DNA of 64,000 nucleotides from Aeromicrobium sp. 9AM (GCF_902506105.1 NZ_LR733304.1:434001-498000), one strand, 5' to 3'; positions 41,655 to 50,065 are shown, counted from the first letter of the stretch. A program made the numbers and translations. The notes: generated by a model not told the origin, from the sequence alone.

Positions 41655-42706
41655 GCCTGGAACTTGTCGTTGACTGATCCGAAGTTCTGGTCCCAGTACT
41701 GGTCGTCCTGGCCCACACCGGTGTCAGCGTGACTGGTCGCCAACCACTCGGCTTTCGACTTGTCGGCCTTGGGCAGCGCGGCGGCGCTTCCCGGGCCGAG
41801 CGGGTAGTGCTTCGTGATCTCGGCGTTGTGCGCGGGGTCGGTCACCCAGGCGATGAACTTCATCGCCTCATCGGCGTGCTTGCTTCCCTTTGGCACGACC
41901 AGATAGCTGCCCAGGTCGATGTGCGCGTCCCAGAGGATCTTCGTGGGCTTCTTGAGTCGCGTGGCCAGGTCGTACGGACGAGCGGCAAAGTTCAGCACCA
42001 TGGTCGCCTCACCGGACGCCAGGATGTCCTCGCCCTGCGGCGGGCTGTCGTACCAGATGATGTTGTCCTCGATCGTCTTGAGCTTCTTGAGAGCCCGGTC
42101 GACGTCGAGCGGGTAGAGCTTGTCGGGGGCGACTCCATCGGCGAGAAGGGCGAGTTCGAGAGCGCCGCCCGAGGCGAGCTTCCAGAGGCCGCGCTTGCCG
42201 GGATACGTGTCGACGTCGAAGAAGTCCTTGTAGGACGTCGGTTCGGTCTCGAATCGGTCAGCGTCGTAGCCCACCGCGAAGGTGGTGACGTTCTCGGCGA
42301 CGCGGTACTTGCTGTTGGTCATGCCAGGTGAGGGCGCGTCGCACGTGGTGACCACGGTGCAGTCGATCGGCTCGAGCAAGGCCTTGTGGCTGTCGAGCCC
42401 GAAGTCACCGTTGACGTCGACGACATCCCAGGTCACGTTCCCGGACTCGACCATCGCCTTGATCTTGGCCTGGTCGACGGGGGAGTCCATCACGATCTTC
42501 ACGTCCGGGTTCGCCTTGGTGTAGGCGTCGACCCACGCCTTCTTCTGTGCCTCGCTGTAAGCGCCGCCGAAGGATGCGAAGGTCAGGGTCGTCTTTCCGC
42601 TTGCCGGGCTGGCGCCACAGGCGCTCAACGCGAGCGAGCTGAGAAGCGCCAGTCCAGTCAATGCTGCTGTCGCGCGTCGGCGACTGCTGCGTGGGGTTCT
42701 GTTCAC
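41639..42706 (-). CDS. ABC transporter substrate-binding lipoprotein (PotD-like)
   Basis: A 355-residue extracellular binding protein of the polyamine/iron type. The signal RSSRRRATAALTGLALLSSL then ALSACG is a lipoprotein signal with Cys in SAC. The mature part begins TLTFASFGGAYSEAQKKAWVD, as in PotD/YdcS-like proteins. The GTG at 42706 is favoured because GGAGG lies five bases upstream; an ATG twelve bases earlier is the alternative. It follows the FAH-family gene and precedes the permeases, in the order of Pot-type operons. Confidence 0.91.
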   Translation of the reverse strand: MNRTPRSSRRRATAALTGLALLSSLALSACGASPASGKTTLTFASFGGAYSEAQKKAWVDAYTKANPDVKIVMDSPVDQAKIKAMVESGNVTWDVVDVNGDFGLDSHKALLEPIDCTVVTTCDAPSPGMTNSKYRVAENVTTFAVGYDADRFETEPTSYKDFFDVDTYPGKRGLWKLASGGALELALLADGVAPDKLYPLDVDRALKKLKTIEDNIIWYDSPPQGEDILASGEATMVLNFAARPYDLATRLKKPTKILWDAHIDLGSYLVVPKGSKHADEAMKFIAWVTDPAHNAEITKHYPLGPGSAAALPKADKSKAEWLATSHADTGVGQDDQYWDQNFGSVNDKFQAWLTK

Positions 42707-42734
42707 GGGTTCCTCCATGGTCTCGGCCTTGCCT

Positions 42735-43574
42735 TCAGACGACCGGGCGTTCTGCCCGGACGTTGTTGCTGAGCGTGCCAACGCCGCCCACCTCGATGTC
42801 GACACGGTCGCCGTCAACGAGGTAGCGGGGCGGAACTCGTGAGTCGCCCACGCCACCGGGGGTGCCGGTGGCGATCAAGTCACCGGGCTCGAGCGTGATT
42901 CCTTGTGAGAGGTACGCGATGAGCTGGGCAATCGGGAAGATCAGGTCCGAGGTGTTGGCGTCCTGCATGACCTCGCCCGACACCGTGGTGCGGACGGAAA
43001 TCTTCTCCGGATTGAACTCGTCGGGGGACGCCAGGCATGGTCCGACAGGTGTGAACGTATCGAAGCTCTTGCCGATCGTGAACTGTCGCAACGGCGTCTC
43101 CAGCTGCGCGCGACGACCGGAGACGTCGTGGACCGCGGTGACGGCTCCTACCGATGCCCAGGCTTCCTCGACGGAGGCTCGGTATGTCGTGCGTCCGATG
43201 ATGATGCCGACTTCGCCTTCGAAGTCGGTCCGCGTCTCCTCGAACGGAATCACGATGTCCTCGTCCGGTCCGATCACCGAGGTCGGCAGCTTGGCAAAGA
43301 CGACGGGAACCGGTGGGATCTCGAGCTCGGACTCGTCTGCGTGGCTGGCGTAGTTCAAGCCGATGCCGAGGATCTTGGGAGGCCGCAGCGGCGCCAGGAG
43401 GCGCACATCGACCAGCTGATGTTGGGCGCCGTCGGCGTCGGCCAGGGCGGCCCACGCCTCGGCGGTCGGGATGAAGCCGTCCCGACTCGCGGCGCCGGCA
43501 TCGGTGACGACCTCGCCGTCGAGTCTGCCGAGCCGAGCCTCTCCATTCCGTACCGCGAATCTCACTGCTTTCAT
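42735..43574 (-). CDS. Fumarylacetoacetate hydrolase family protein
   Basis: A 279-residue FAH-family protein. PPKILGIGLNYASHADES (about 75), the metal-ligand cluster DFEGEVGIIIGR (about 125, two Glu residues), FTIGKSFDTFTPVGPCL (about 170) and LEPGDLIATGTPGGVGDSR (about 235) are all intact. The family hydrolyses or isomerises 2,4-diketo acids and related ring-fission products. It is the first gene of the long leftward operon, 93 bases from the divergent cupin gene. Its presence beside VOC and cupin genes suggests a ring-cleavage branch. Confidence 0.93.
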   Translation of the reverse strand: MKAVRFAVRNGEARLGRLDGEVVTDAGAASRDGFIPTAEAWAALADADGAQHQLVDVRLLAPLRPPKILGIGLNYASHADESELEIPPVPVVFAKLPTSVIGPDEDIVIPFEETRTDFEGEVGIIIGRTTYRASVEEAWASVGAVTAVHDVSGRRAQLETPLRQFTIGKSFDTFTPVGPCLASPDEFNPEKISVRTTVSGEVMQDANTSDLIFPIAQLIAYLSQGITLEPGDLIATGTPGGVGDSRVPPRYLVDGDRVDIEVGGVGTLSNNVRAERPVV

Positions 43575-43622
43575 GCTGGCCCACTTCCGGCATAGGGTTT
43601 CTTTTACGACTACGTCTGTATA

Positions 43623-43636
43623 CTGTACGAGTACAG
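43623..43636. promoter_or_regulatory. Perfect inverted repeat operator candidate in a divergent promoter
   Basis: CTGTACGAGTACAG consists of two six-base arms around GA. It is preceded by GTATACTGTAC, which partly repeats the arm. It lies between the leftward FAH-importer operon and the rightward cupin-nitroreductase-amidohydrolase-dehydrogenase operon. One or both of the XRE/cupin regulators that bound the module are the obvious candidates to bind it. Confidence 0.65.
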
Positions 43637-43667
43637 GTGTCTCGTCAAGGGTTAAAGGAAAATCGAC

Positions 43668-44018
43668 ATGAAGAAGTTCGAACAGGCTGCGCTTGCACTG
43701 TCGAATGTCCGTTTCTACGACGTTCTCGCCCGCTCCAACGAGATGGTGGCGCATGCGGACCGGTCGTTGGTCGTCGAGCTCTGGGAGGCCGACGAGGGCA
43801 CCTTCGAGCACCGGCTGCCGGGCGAGGAGGTGCTCTACTGTCTTGAAGGCGAAGAACGTGTCGAGGACCTGAAGACCGGCGAAGTCGAGTACGTGGGTGC
43901 CGGCGACGTCCTCTACTACCCGAAGGGCTCGCATGTCCGGGTGACCTACACCCGGCCGTTTCGTGCCCTCATCATCCAGATGGCTCCCGCCGGCGTCGAC
44001 GCACTCGAGCCTGCATGA
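43668..44018 (+). CDS. Small cupin domain protein
   Basis: A 116-residue cupin. FEHRLPGEEVLYCLEGEERVEDL (about 48-70) and YVGAGDVLYYPKGSHVRVTYT (about 77-97) follow the cupin-2 pattern, although the first motif has Glu-His rather than His-x-His. AAAGGAAAA precedes the ATG. It leads the rightward operon and is coupled to the next gene by a four-base overlap. It may be an enzyme or a ligand-binding helper. Confidence 0.82.
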   Translation: MKKFEQAALALSNVRFYDVLARSNEMVAHADRSLVVELWEADEGTFEHRLPGEEVLYCLEGEERVEDLKTGEVEYVGAGDVLYYPKGSHVRVTYTRPFRALIIQMAPAGVDALEPA

Positions 44019-44641
44019 CCGTGCTGCCGATTCGGACGTCGCGGGCCTCAGGTGCCGGGCACCCGATCCATCCGCTGCTCGCCGAGCGCTTCAGTCCGCG
44101 TGCGTTCGCGCCCACAGCGATCCGGATTGACGAGCTGCGGTCGATGTTCGCTGCGGCTGCGTGGGCACCCTCAGCGTTCAACGGCCAGCCCTGGCGCTTC
44201 CTGGTCGGCATTCGCGGAGACTCCACCTGGGAGGCGATCCTGGGCTCGCTCGACCGTGACAACCGCCGTTGGGCTGGCGGCGCGCCCGTGCTCGTCCTCA
44301 ACGTCGCCCGGGTGACGTGGAACGGCTCGGCGGTGTCGACGGCGACCTACGACCTTGGTCAGGCGGTCGCACACCTGACGATCCAGGCCCTCGCTGACGG
44401 CATCCACGTCCACCAGATGTCGGGGTTCGAACCAGAACACCTCGTCGACTTCTTCGACTTCCCGGCCGAGTTCACTCCCGTCACGGTCATGGCAGTCGGC
44501 CGCCTCGGTGACCCAGAGGGTCTGCCCCAAGACCTTCGGGTGCGGGAAGTGGCTCCGCGCGAACGGGTGCCGATGTCGACGCTCGTCTTCTCGTCCACGT
44601 TCGGAAAGGCAGCGCCATGGATCTCCGACACCAGCATCTAG
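44015..44641 (+). CDS. Nitroreductase-family protein
   Basis: A 208-residue nitroreductase-fold protein. LLAERFSPRAFAPTAI at the N-terminus gives the Arg/Ser phosphate contact, AAAWAPSAFNGQPWRFLVG follows (about 48-66), and the YDLGQAVAHLTIQALADGIHV helix is typical. It is a probable FMN enzyme. It is short at the dimer-lid region compared with NfsB-type proteins. It sits between the cupin and the PuuD-like gene in an overlapping operon. The role in amine or aromatic breakdown is unknown. Confidence 0.85.
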   Translation: MTVLPIRTSRASGAGHPIHPLLAERFSPRAFAPTAIRIDELRSMFAAAAWAPSAFNGQPWRFLVGIRGDSTWEAILGSLDRDNRRWAGGAPVLVLNVARVTWNGSAVSTATYDLGQAVAHLTIQALADGIHVHQMSGFEPEHLVDFFDFPAEFTPVTVMAVGRLGDPEGLPQDLRVREVAPRERVPMSTLVFSSTFGKAAPWISDTSI

Positions 44642-45468
44642 GGAACACGCGATTGTCAGCCGACTCCGATCGCGGCACACGGCCGTTGATAGTCGTGCCT
44701 GCTCGGTTCGCGGCAAGCACCTCGGCGCTGCGATACGGCGCCGACGTCGTGGCAACCAAGTTGGCCGAGTCGATCTTCGCGGCCGGTGGAGAACCGTGGA
44801 TCATCCATCCCGTCGTGCCGGAAGGGACCGACGAGGCTGGCCTCGACGAGCTCGTCCGGCAGCGGATCCAACCAGCGTCAGGGGTCGTCCTGCCCGGTGG
44901 TGGCGACCTCGCCGCACGTTGGTTCGGTGCTTCGCCGGGCGCGAGCGACTACGACGTCGACGAGCTGCAGGACGCGTTCGACTTCGCAGTCGCGAGGGTG
45001 GCGTTGGCTTCTGGCATCCCGATGCTGGCGATCTGTCGTGGTGCGCAAGTCGTCAATGTCGCCCGCGGGGGAGATCTCGTCCAGGATCTCCGCTACTCGG
45101 TCGGAGCAGACCACCGGCATCGAGTCCATCGGGTCCGACTTCTTGAGGACTCGGCGATCGCGCGGTTGCTCGGCGCCGATGCGACGGAAATCTCCTGCTA
45201 CCACCACCAGGGTGTCCGCCGTCTCGGCGACGGTCTCCAAGCCAGCGCGCTCGCAGAGGACGGCACGATCGAGTCAATCGAGCTGGCGGGGCACGAAGGG
45301 TGGTTCCTCGGCGTGCAATGGCACCCAGAGGACACCTCCGACGTCGACCCACACCAGGCGACCCTGTTCCGGGCACTCGTTGACGCCGCACGAGACGCCG
45401 ACTCGCGACCACGCGCACACCCATCGTCATCCAGCAGTGCGGCATCCACCCTGAGAGGAATCACATGA
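44617..45468 (+). CDS. Class I glutamine amidotransferase-like hydrolase (PuuD-like)
   Basis: A 283-residue protein of the gamma-glutamyl-GABA hydrolase family. ASGVVLPGGGDLAARWFG (about 88), the nucleophile motif MLAICRGAQVVNVARGGDLVQD (Cys about 140) and the GVQWHPED His/Glu (about 230) are all present. In the Puu pathway PuuD removes glutamate after oxidation of the gamma-glutamylated amine. The ATG lies inside the nitroreductase gene; AAAGG is seven bases upstream. A Ser/Ala-rich tail follows the catalytic His. The gene fits as deglutamylation partner of the glutamine-synthetase-like ligase in the divergent operon. Confidence 0.9.
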   Translation: MDLRHQHLGNTRLSADSDRGTRPLIVVPARFAASTSALRYGADVVATKLAESIFAAGGEPWIIHPVVPEGTDEAGLDELVRQRIQPASGVVLPGGGDLAARWFGASPGASDYDVDELQDAFDFAVARVALASGIPMLAICRGAQVVNVARGGDLVQDLRYSVGADHRHRVHRVRLLEDSAIARLLGADATEISCYHHQGVRRLGDGLQASALAEDGTIESIELAGHEGWFLGVQWHPEDTSDVDPHQATLFRALVDAARDADSRPRAHPSSSSSAASTLRGIT

Positions 45469-46805
45469 GCGACTACGCGGTGACTGACCCGGCAACAGGT
45501 GACCTGGTGCGCCTCTACAGCGCAGACACAGATGAACGCATTGCGAGCGCTGTTGGCATGGCCCACGCCGCCTACAAGACCTGGGGTCGCACGGCATCGA
45601 TCAGCGAACGCGCCACGCTACTGCGTCGCGTGGCGCAGCTCCACATCGAGCGTCGGCAGGAGCTCGCGCGGATCATGAGCCTGGAGATGGGCAAGGCCCA
45701 CGCCAGCGCACTGGGGGAGGTGGACTTCAGTGCCGCCATCTACTCCTACTACGCCGACCACGCAGAGCGATTCCTGTCCGACGAGCACATCACGCTGCTC
45801 GATGGCGATGGCAGCGCCGTGATCCGCCGGCGACCTCTAGGGGTGCTTCTTGGCATCATGCCGTGGAACTACCCCTGTTATCAGGTGGCGCGATTCGCTG
45901 CGCCGAATTTGGCTGCCGGCAACACGATCGTGCTCAAGCACGCCCCGCAGTGTCCAGCATCGGCGGCAGCGCTGCAGGAGATCATGATCGATGCGGGCTT
46001 CCCTGAGGCGGCATACGTCAACATCTATGCGTCCAATGAACAGATCGAGCAGGTCATCGCCGACCCACGAGTGCAAGGGGTCTCGCTCACGGGCTCCGAG
46101 CGAGCAGGCTCAGCGGTCGCCGAGATCGCCGGCCGCCATTTGAAGAAGATCGTGCTGGAGCTTGGCGGTTCGGACCCGTTCATCGTGCTGGGTTCTGACG
46201 ACCTCGACGCGACAGTCGAGGCCGCCGTCGCAGCCCGATTGGGCAACTGGGGACAAGCGTGCAACGCAGCAAAGCGGATCATCGTCACCGAGGAGATCTA
46301 TGGCGACTTCGTCGCGAAGTTCACCGAGAGGATGCTGGCGACGCCGTCGTCGGTGCTCTCGTCTTCTGCTGCGGCGGAGCATCTCGAGTCACAGGTCGCG
46401 CTGGCGGTCGCCGAGGGCGCGACGCTCGTCAGCGCAGGCGATCGGATGGGTGCGCATTTCCCGCCGGGCGTGTTGACCGGCCTCGACCGCAAGGGCGACG
46501 CCCATCGAGAAGAGCTGTTCGGCCCGGTTGCGATGGTCTTCAAGGTGCGCGACGAAGCCGAAGCGGTGGAGGTCGCGAATGACACTCCGTATGGCCTGGG
46601 CTCCTATGTCTTCACTCCGGACGCGGCTCAAGCTGCTCGTGTGGCAGACCTCCTCGAGACCGGCATGGTGTTCGTGAACTGCGTCGGAGCCGAGGGCGTC
46701 GAGCTGCCGTTCGGTGGAGTGAAGCGCTCGGGCTTCGGCCGAGAGCTCGGGAGGCTTGGCATCGACGAATTCATCAACAAACAAATGGTTCGGCTCAGGG
46801 GCTGA
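45465..46805 (+). CDS. NAD(P)-dependent aldehyde dehydrogenase (succinate-semialdehyde dehydrogenase-like)
   Basis: A 446-residue aldehyde dehydrogenase. MPWNYPCYQVARFAAPNLAAG (about 128-148), VLELGGSDPFIVL with the general-base Glu (about 228) and GNWGQACNAAKR with the catalytic Cys (about 265) are present. PFGGVKRSGFGRELG closes the family pattern. The length is like the short succinate-semialdehyde dehydrogenases (Sad/GabD class). It ends the rightward operon after the PuuD-like hydrolase, and by analogy oxidises an aldehyde formed from the glutamylated amine. Confidence 0.93.
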   Translation: MSDYAVTDPATGDLVRLYSADTDERIASAVGMAHAAYKTWGRTASISERATLLRRVAQLHIERRQELARIMSLEMGKAHASALGEVDFSAAIYSYYADHAERFLSDEHITLLDGDGSAVIRRRPLGVLLGIMPWNYPCYQVARFAAPNLAAGNTIVLKHAPQCPASAAALQEIMIDAGFPEAAYVNIYASNEQIEQVIADPRVQGVSLTGSERAGSAVAEIAGRHLKKIVLELGGSDPFIVLGSDDLDATVEAAVAARLGNWGQACNAAKRIIVTEEIYGDFVAKFTERMLATPSSVLSSSAAAEHLESQVALAVAEGATLVSAGDRMGAHFPPGVLTGLDRKGDAHREELFGPVAMVFKVRDEAEAVEVANDTPYGLGSYVFTPDAAQAARVADLLETGMVFVNCVGAEGVELPFGGVKRSGFGRELGRLGIDEFINKQMVRLRG

Positions 46806-46867
46806 CCTTGTCCGTCGAGCATGCAGCTGTCCCAATCCGTTCGCCCCCGGCGCACCCCACGGCGAAA

Positions 46868-46999
46868 TCAGAACATGACGCCAGAGCGCTTGAGCATCAC
46901 GTCGAAGGCGTGGTCGTCGGCGCGGTGGGCCTTGCCGGAGGAGAACCGCTCGACGTGCAGGTCCAACGTGCCATGGTCGGCGAGCTGCGGTTGAGCGCC
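46868..46999 (-). pseudogene. Orphan C-terminal coding fragment of unknown family
   Basis: Just downstream of the XRE/cupin gene a minus-strand frame reads QLADHGTLDLHVERFSSGKA, then HRADDHAFDVMLKRSGVMF and a TGA. It has the regular composition of a real protein C-terminus rather than a shadow frame, but there is no start codon and the frame has no recognisable upstream domain. It may be the end of a deleted gene. I do not recognise the family. The rest of the 193-base gap (46806-46998) shows nothing else. Confidence 0.4.
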
Positions 47000-47532
47000 T
47001 ACTTCGGATAGACCGCGAGCAGCCAGACTTCAGCGTCCTGCTCGCCGACGGCCTCCCACGTGTGCGGGACATCGGCTCGATAGCTCGCATAGTCGCCCTG
47101 ATGCAGGACCACCTCATGATCCTTGGGCCCCACCCGGGCCGAACCGCTCAGCATCGAGGCGTGCTCGAGTGAGCCGGTGCCGTGACTTGCCGAGACCTCG
47201 GACCGATCCACCCTGAGCGTGAGGTGATGGAACTCTGCCGTGGAGTGGGCGAGCGGGAACGTGTCGACGATTCGCGCGCCGACCGATGGGTCAGAGATGT
47301 CGGTGCCCTCGCCGGCGCGGACAACCAAGGCCGGTCGGTTCTCTGCGGCGACGGTGAGGTCCTCCAGACGCGCACCCAAGGCTCCGGCCAAGGAGACCGG
47401 AGTGCTCAGAGTCGGGTTGGAGGTGGCGCCCTCGATCTGTGACAACGTCGACTTGGCCACGCCCGACCGGGCGGCGAGCTCAGCCAAGGACACTCGCCGG
47501 GCGTCGCGCGGCCTGCGGATGTTTGCGGCCAC
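46999..47532 (-). CDS. Helix-turn-helix (XRE) regulator with cupin domain
   Basis: A 177-residue regulator. Helix-turn-helix NIRRPRDARRVSLAELAARSGVAKSTLSQIEGATSNPTLSTPV covers residues 4-46, and the cupin (HHLTLRVDRSEVSASHGTGSLEHASMLSGSARVGPKDHEVVLH then GDYASYRADVPHTWEAV) about 100-165. It is a clear paralogue of the 35.8-36.3 kb regulator (both have SEVSASHG/SEISASHG and GDYA.Y.AD.PH). The GTG start is used, although the frame stays open upstream without a good start codon. It is divergent from the MoaF-like gene. Confidence 0.88.
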   Translation of the reverse strand: MAANIRRPRDARRVSLAELAARSGVAKSTLSQIEGATSNPTLSTPVSLAGALGARLEDLTVAAENRPALVVRAGEGTDISDPSVGARIVDTFPLAHSTAEFHHLTLRVDRSEVSASHGTGSLEHASMLSGSARVGPKDHEVVLHQGDYASYRADVPHTWEAVGEQDAEVWLLAVYPK

Positions 47533-47651
47533 ATTGATCTTCAGTTCGCCGACGAGCCGATTGTCACCGATCTTTGCGTGTCCGCGGCGATGGCCAGCCT
47601 TCGGCGTACCAGCCGGCGAATCACCATCAGTGCGCAGGACACATAGGGCTG

Positions 47652-47661
47652 TGCGTTCGCA
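47652..47661. promoter_or_regulatory. Possible operator in the XRE-MoaF divergent gap
   Basis: TGCGTTCGCA has four-base symmetric arms (TGCG, CGCA) around TT, within the 167-base gap between divergent genes. It is a weak candidate for regulator binding. Confidence 0.3.
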
Positions 47662-47699
47662 GACAAGCCCCCCGGCGGGGCACTCGGCAGGATTGAGCC

Positions 47700-48461
47700 A
47701 TGTCCGAGAGTGTTCTTCCTGATCAGCAGCCCGGACTCGGGTTGGGCGATGGCTTCACCGCCAACAAGGCGGAGCAAACCGCTGACCTCGCCGGACAAAC
47801 CGTTGTCGTGGCCTTCGATGATGGACGTGCCGTGGCGTATGCGTTCATCGATCACGAGAACCTCACGATTGACGACGCTTCCGCCACACCCCTCCGCTAT
47901 GAGGCTCTGCGAGCAGGAGACGGCCTCTACATCGTGGCGATGCAGGAACCTGATCGGCCCGAAGCATCCACCGAGCTGGTGCTCGACCTGGAGTCAGGCG
48001 TCGCGTTCGCTCTGGATCAGACGATCGGTCCCAAGGCTTCGGGCGCACCCGCGGTGCTCCAGCGAGTGCGCAACGGAACGATAGATGGAGCTTTCGGCGC
48101 GAGTTTCGAGCGTACGGACGAGCTCATCGGCATCCGTGCGATGTGGGTCTACGGGCCAGGCAATGTGTACGAGCACCTCTATCTGAATCAGGAGTGGTAC
48201 GTCTGGCACTGCCTCGCTGGCGAGGAGTACCCCCTCGCCGACGCTGATCCCTACGCGGTCTACAAGGTCCGGGACCGTGTCTATCTCATGATCTTCTCCG
48301 AGAAGGTCCTCACGATGGGAGCGGCGATGCTCCTCGACTTCCATCACATGCGTTCGTACTGCGCTGCGCTGGGTTCAGAGAGCGACGACGCGCCACCAGC
48401 ACACTTCATGTTCGGTGCGCATGGGACGGTGCTCAGCACCACGACATACCCGCCGGTCTGA
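47700..48461 (+). CDS. MoaF-like protein
   Basis: A 253-residue protein matching the MoaF family over both halves: TVVVAFDDGRAVAYAFIDHEN in the N-terminal half, and NVYEHLYLNQEWYVWHCLAGEEYPLADADPYAVYKVRD then VYLMIFSEKV in the C-terminal half. The WHCLAGxE signature is highly characteristic. MoaF is a calycin-like protein first met in the moa operon of Klebsiella and often found next to catabolic enzymes; its ligand or reaction is unclear. It is followed after one base by an AraC gene, so the two are co-transcribed. Confidence 0.85.
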   Translation: MSESVLPDQQPGLGLGDGFTANKAEQTADLAGQTVVVAFDDGRAVAYAFIDHENLTIDDASATPLRYEALRAGDGLYIVAMQEPDRPEASTELVLDLESGVAFALDQTIGPKASGAPAVLQRVRNGTIDGAFGASFERTDELIGIRAMWVYGPGNVYEHLYLNQEWYVWHCLAGEEYPLADADPYAVYKVRDRVYLMIFSEKVLTMGAAMLLDFHHMRSYCAALGSESDDAPPAHFMFGAHGTVLSTTTYPPV

Positions 48462-48462
48462 C

Positions 48463-49392
48463 ATGAGTATCGCGGTGAACTCGCTCGATCAGTGGCGCAC
48501 CGTGGTCAATTCGTCATTCGTCGCGCTGGATGTCGCGGAGGTGGGCGTCGGCGGACGGCCATTTCGTGGATCGGTCGACAGCCAGAGCTTTCCCGCATTC
48601 GAGCTGAGCGGAATCTCCGCGAGCAGCCACGCGGTGGAGCGCACGCCCCGGCACGTGCGAGAAGCGACCCACAACTTCTACAAGCTCAATCTGCAGGTCT
48701 CCGGCACCAGCATGGTGATCCAAGACGGCCGTGAAGCCTTGTTGCAGCCCGGTGACTTCGCGCTGTATGACACCAGTCGGCCATTCACGGTCGTGCACGA
48801 CGGCGACTTCCGGCTGACGGTGTGCATGTTCTCGCGCGACCGACTGCAGCTGCCCGTCGATGCCATCGGCCATCTCACAGCGGTTCGCATCGACCACGAT
48901 GACGCACTCAGCCGGATCGTCGGCCAGTTCTTCAATCAGCTGCTGAGCTCGTCGCAGCACCTGGGTCAGTCCGCAGCCTCTAGGCTCGGCTACACCGCGA
49001 TCGATCTCGCGAACACCCTGCTCACGCAACAGGTCCAGGGGGATGCTCGATTCGGGCTCGGGCACCGCGACCGCCTGCGGGCCGCGGCCATCAAGTACAT
49101 CGACGACAATCTGCACGACGTCGACCTCAACCCCTCGAGCATCGCCGCCGCCCATTTCGTCTCGATCCGCTCACTGCAGGAGACGTTCCAGGAATCGGCC
49201 ACGACCGTCTCCCGCGAGATCCGCATGCGGAGGCTCGAGCGCTGTCGGCGCGACCTGCTCGATCCGTTGTCTGACGGGGACTCGGTCTCCGCGGTCGCGG
49301 GTCGATGGGGATTTCACAACGCGGCGAACTTCAGCCGACTCTTCAGGAGCGTATTCGGCGAGTCGCCGTCGCACTGTCGCGACCGCTCGTAG
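48463..49392 (+). CDS. AraC family regulator (AraC_binding_2 type)
   Basis: A 309-residue regulator. A cupin-like N-terminal domain (FYKLNLQVSGTSMVIQDGREALLQPGDFALYDTSRPFTVVHDG, about 80-125) precedes a C-terminal double helix-turn-helix (DLNPSSIAAAHFVSIRSLQETFQE, and VAGRWGFHNAANFSRLFRSVFGESPSHCR). It closely resembles the second AraC regulator at 61.4 kb. The two bracket the MFS, ABC and SMP-30 region. Start ATG lies one base after the MoaF-like stop. Confidence 0.92.
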   Translation: MSIAVNSLDQWRTVVNSSFVALDVAEVGVGGRPFRGSVDSQSFPAFELSGISASSHAVERTPRHVREATHNFYKLNLQVSGTSMVIQDGREALLQPGDFALYDTSRPFTVVHDGDFRLTVCMFSRDRLQLPVDAIGHLTAVRIDHDDALSRIVGQFFNQLLSSSQHLGQSAASRLGYTAIDLANTLLTQQVQGDARFGLGHRDRLRAAAIKYIDDNLHDVDLNPSSIAAAHFVSIRSLQETFQESATTVSREIRMRRLERCRRDLLDPLSDGDSVSAVAGRWGFHNAANFSRLFRSVFGESPSHCRDRS

Positions 49393-49396
49393 GTGC

Positions 49397-49759
49397 TCAG
49401 GAGTCCAGGTAGAAGGTCTTGCTGGCGATCGACCACTCTCCGGCTGCCCTCACGAGCGTGAAGTAGTTGGTAAAAGCTCCGCCGCGGTAGCCGCGCTCCT
49501 TGAGGGTCGCGCGGGCGACGCCCCCCGAGACCTCGATGCCCTCGATCGTGTGCGAGTAGTCAGCGGTCCAAGCATCGTCTTCAGCAGTTTCGGCCACCAC
49601 CTGGCAGAACTCTGAGATGGGAGCGGACACGAGATCGGGGCCGAGGTAGCCCCACATCCAGGCATCCGCGCGAAACGCAGCGCTCACGGCCTCGGCGTCG
49701 GAAGCAACGACGGCATCAACGTAGCGCTCGACTGCCGCGGTGACGCGTTCCTGATCCAT
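49397..49759 (-). CDS. SnoaL-like / NTF2-fold protein
   Basis: A 120-residue NTF2-like protein. VTAAVERYVDAVVASDAEAVSAAFRADAWMWGYL is the typical helical start, and GVARATLKERGYRGGAFTNYFTLVRAAGEWSIASKTFY the curved sheet. It resembles the short putative lumazine-binding/SnoaL relatives. It converges on the AraC gene with only four bases between stops. Function unknown. Confidence 0.82.
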   Translation of the reverse strand: MDQERVTAAVERYVDAVVASDAEAVSAAFRADAWMWGYLGPDLVSAPISEFCQVVAETAEDDAWTADYSHTIEGIEVSGGVARATLKERGYRGGAFTNYFTLVRAAGEWSIASKTFYLDS

Positions 49760-50065
49760 GGTGATCCCTTCGACAACTCAGCTGTCCGCGCTCGCGGCTG
49801 TGTTGGAGCGTATGGCGAAGTGCCGGAGCGTGGTTGCAGCGACGGGATTGATCGCGGGTTTCGACAACTCTTCATCGCGTCTGGTCAACAGCGGCCCGGC
49901 TCGACGTCGAGCTCTTGCCCTCAGCCGCGAGCTTGTTGTTGTGGCCCGCGGGGTGCTGCCGCACCTGCGTGGTGTGGCCAGGATGTCGCGAAGACTGGCG
50001 TGTGCAGGAACCGCGACCAGGAAGCACACCATGATCCGACTACGTGCACGGCTGAGGAGGTCCAC
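49760..50065. other. Intergenic region between the NTF2-like and MFS genes
   Basis: This 306-base region separates divergent genes. The 11-base word TTCGACAACTC occurs twice about 91 bases apart (around 49769 and 49860), a possible regulator site. A plus-strand frame of about 100 codons here has no family resemblance and is not called. A good ribosome-binding site GAGGAGG (50054-50060) belongs to the MFS gene. Confidence 0.5.
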
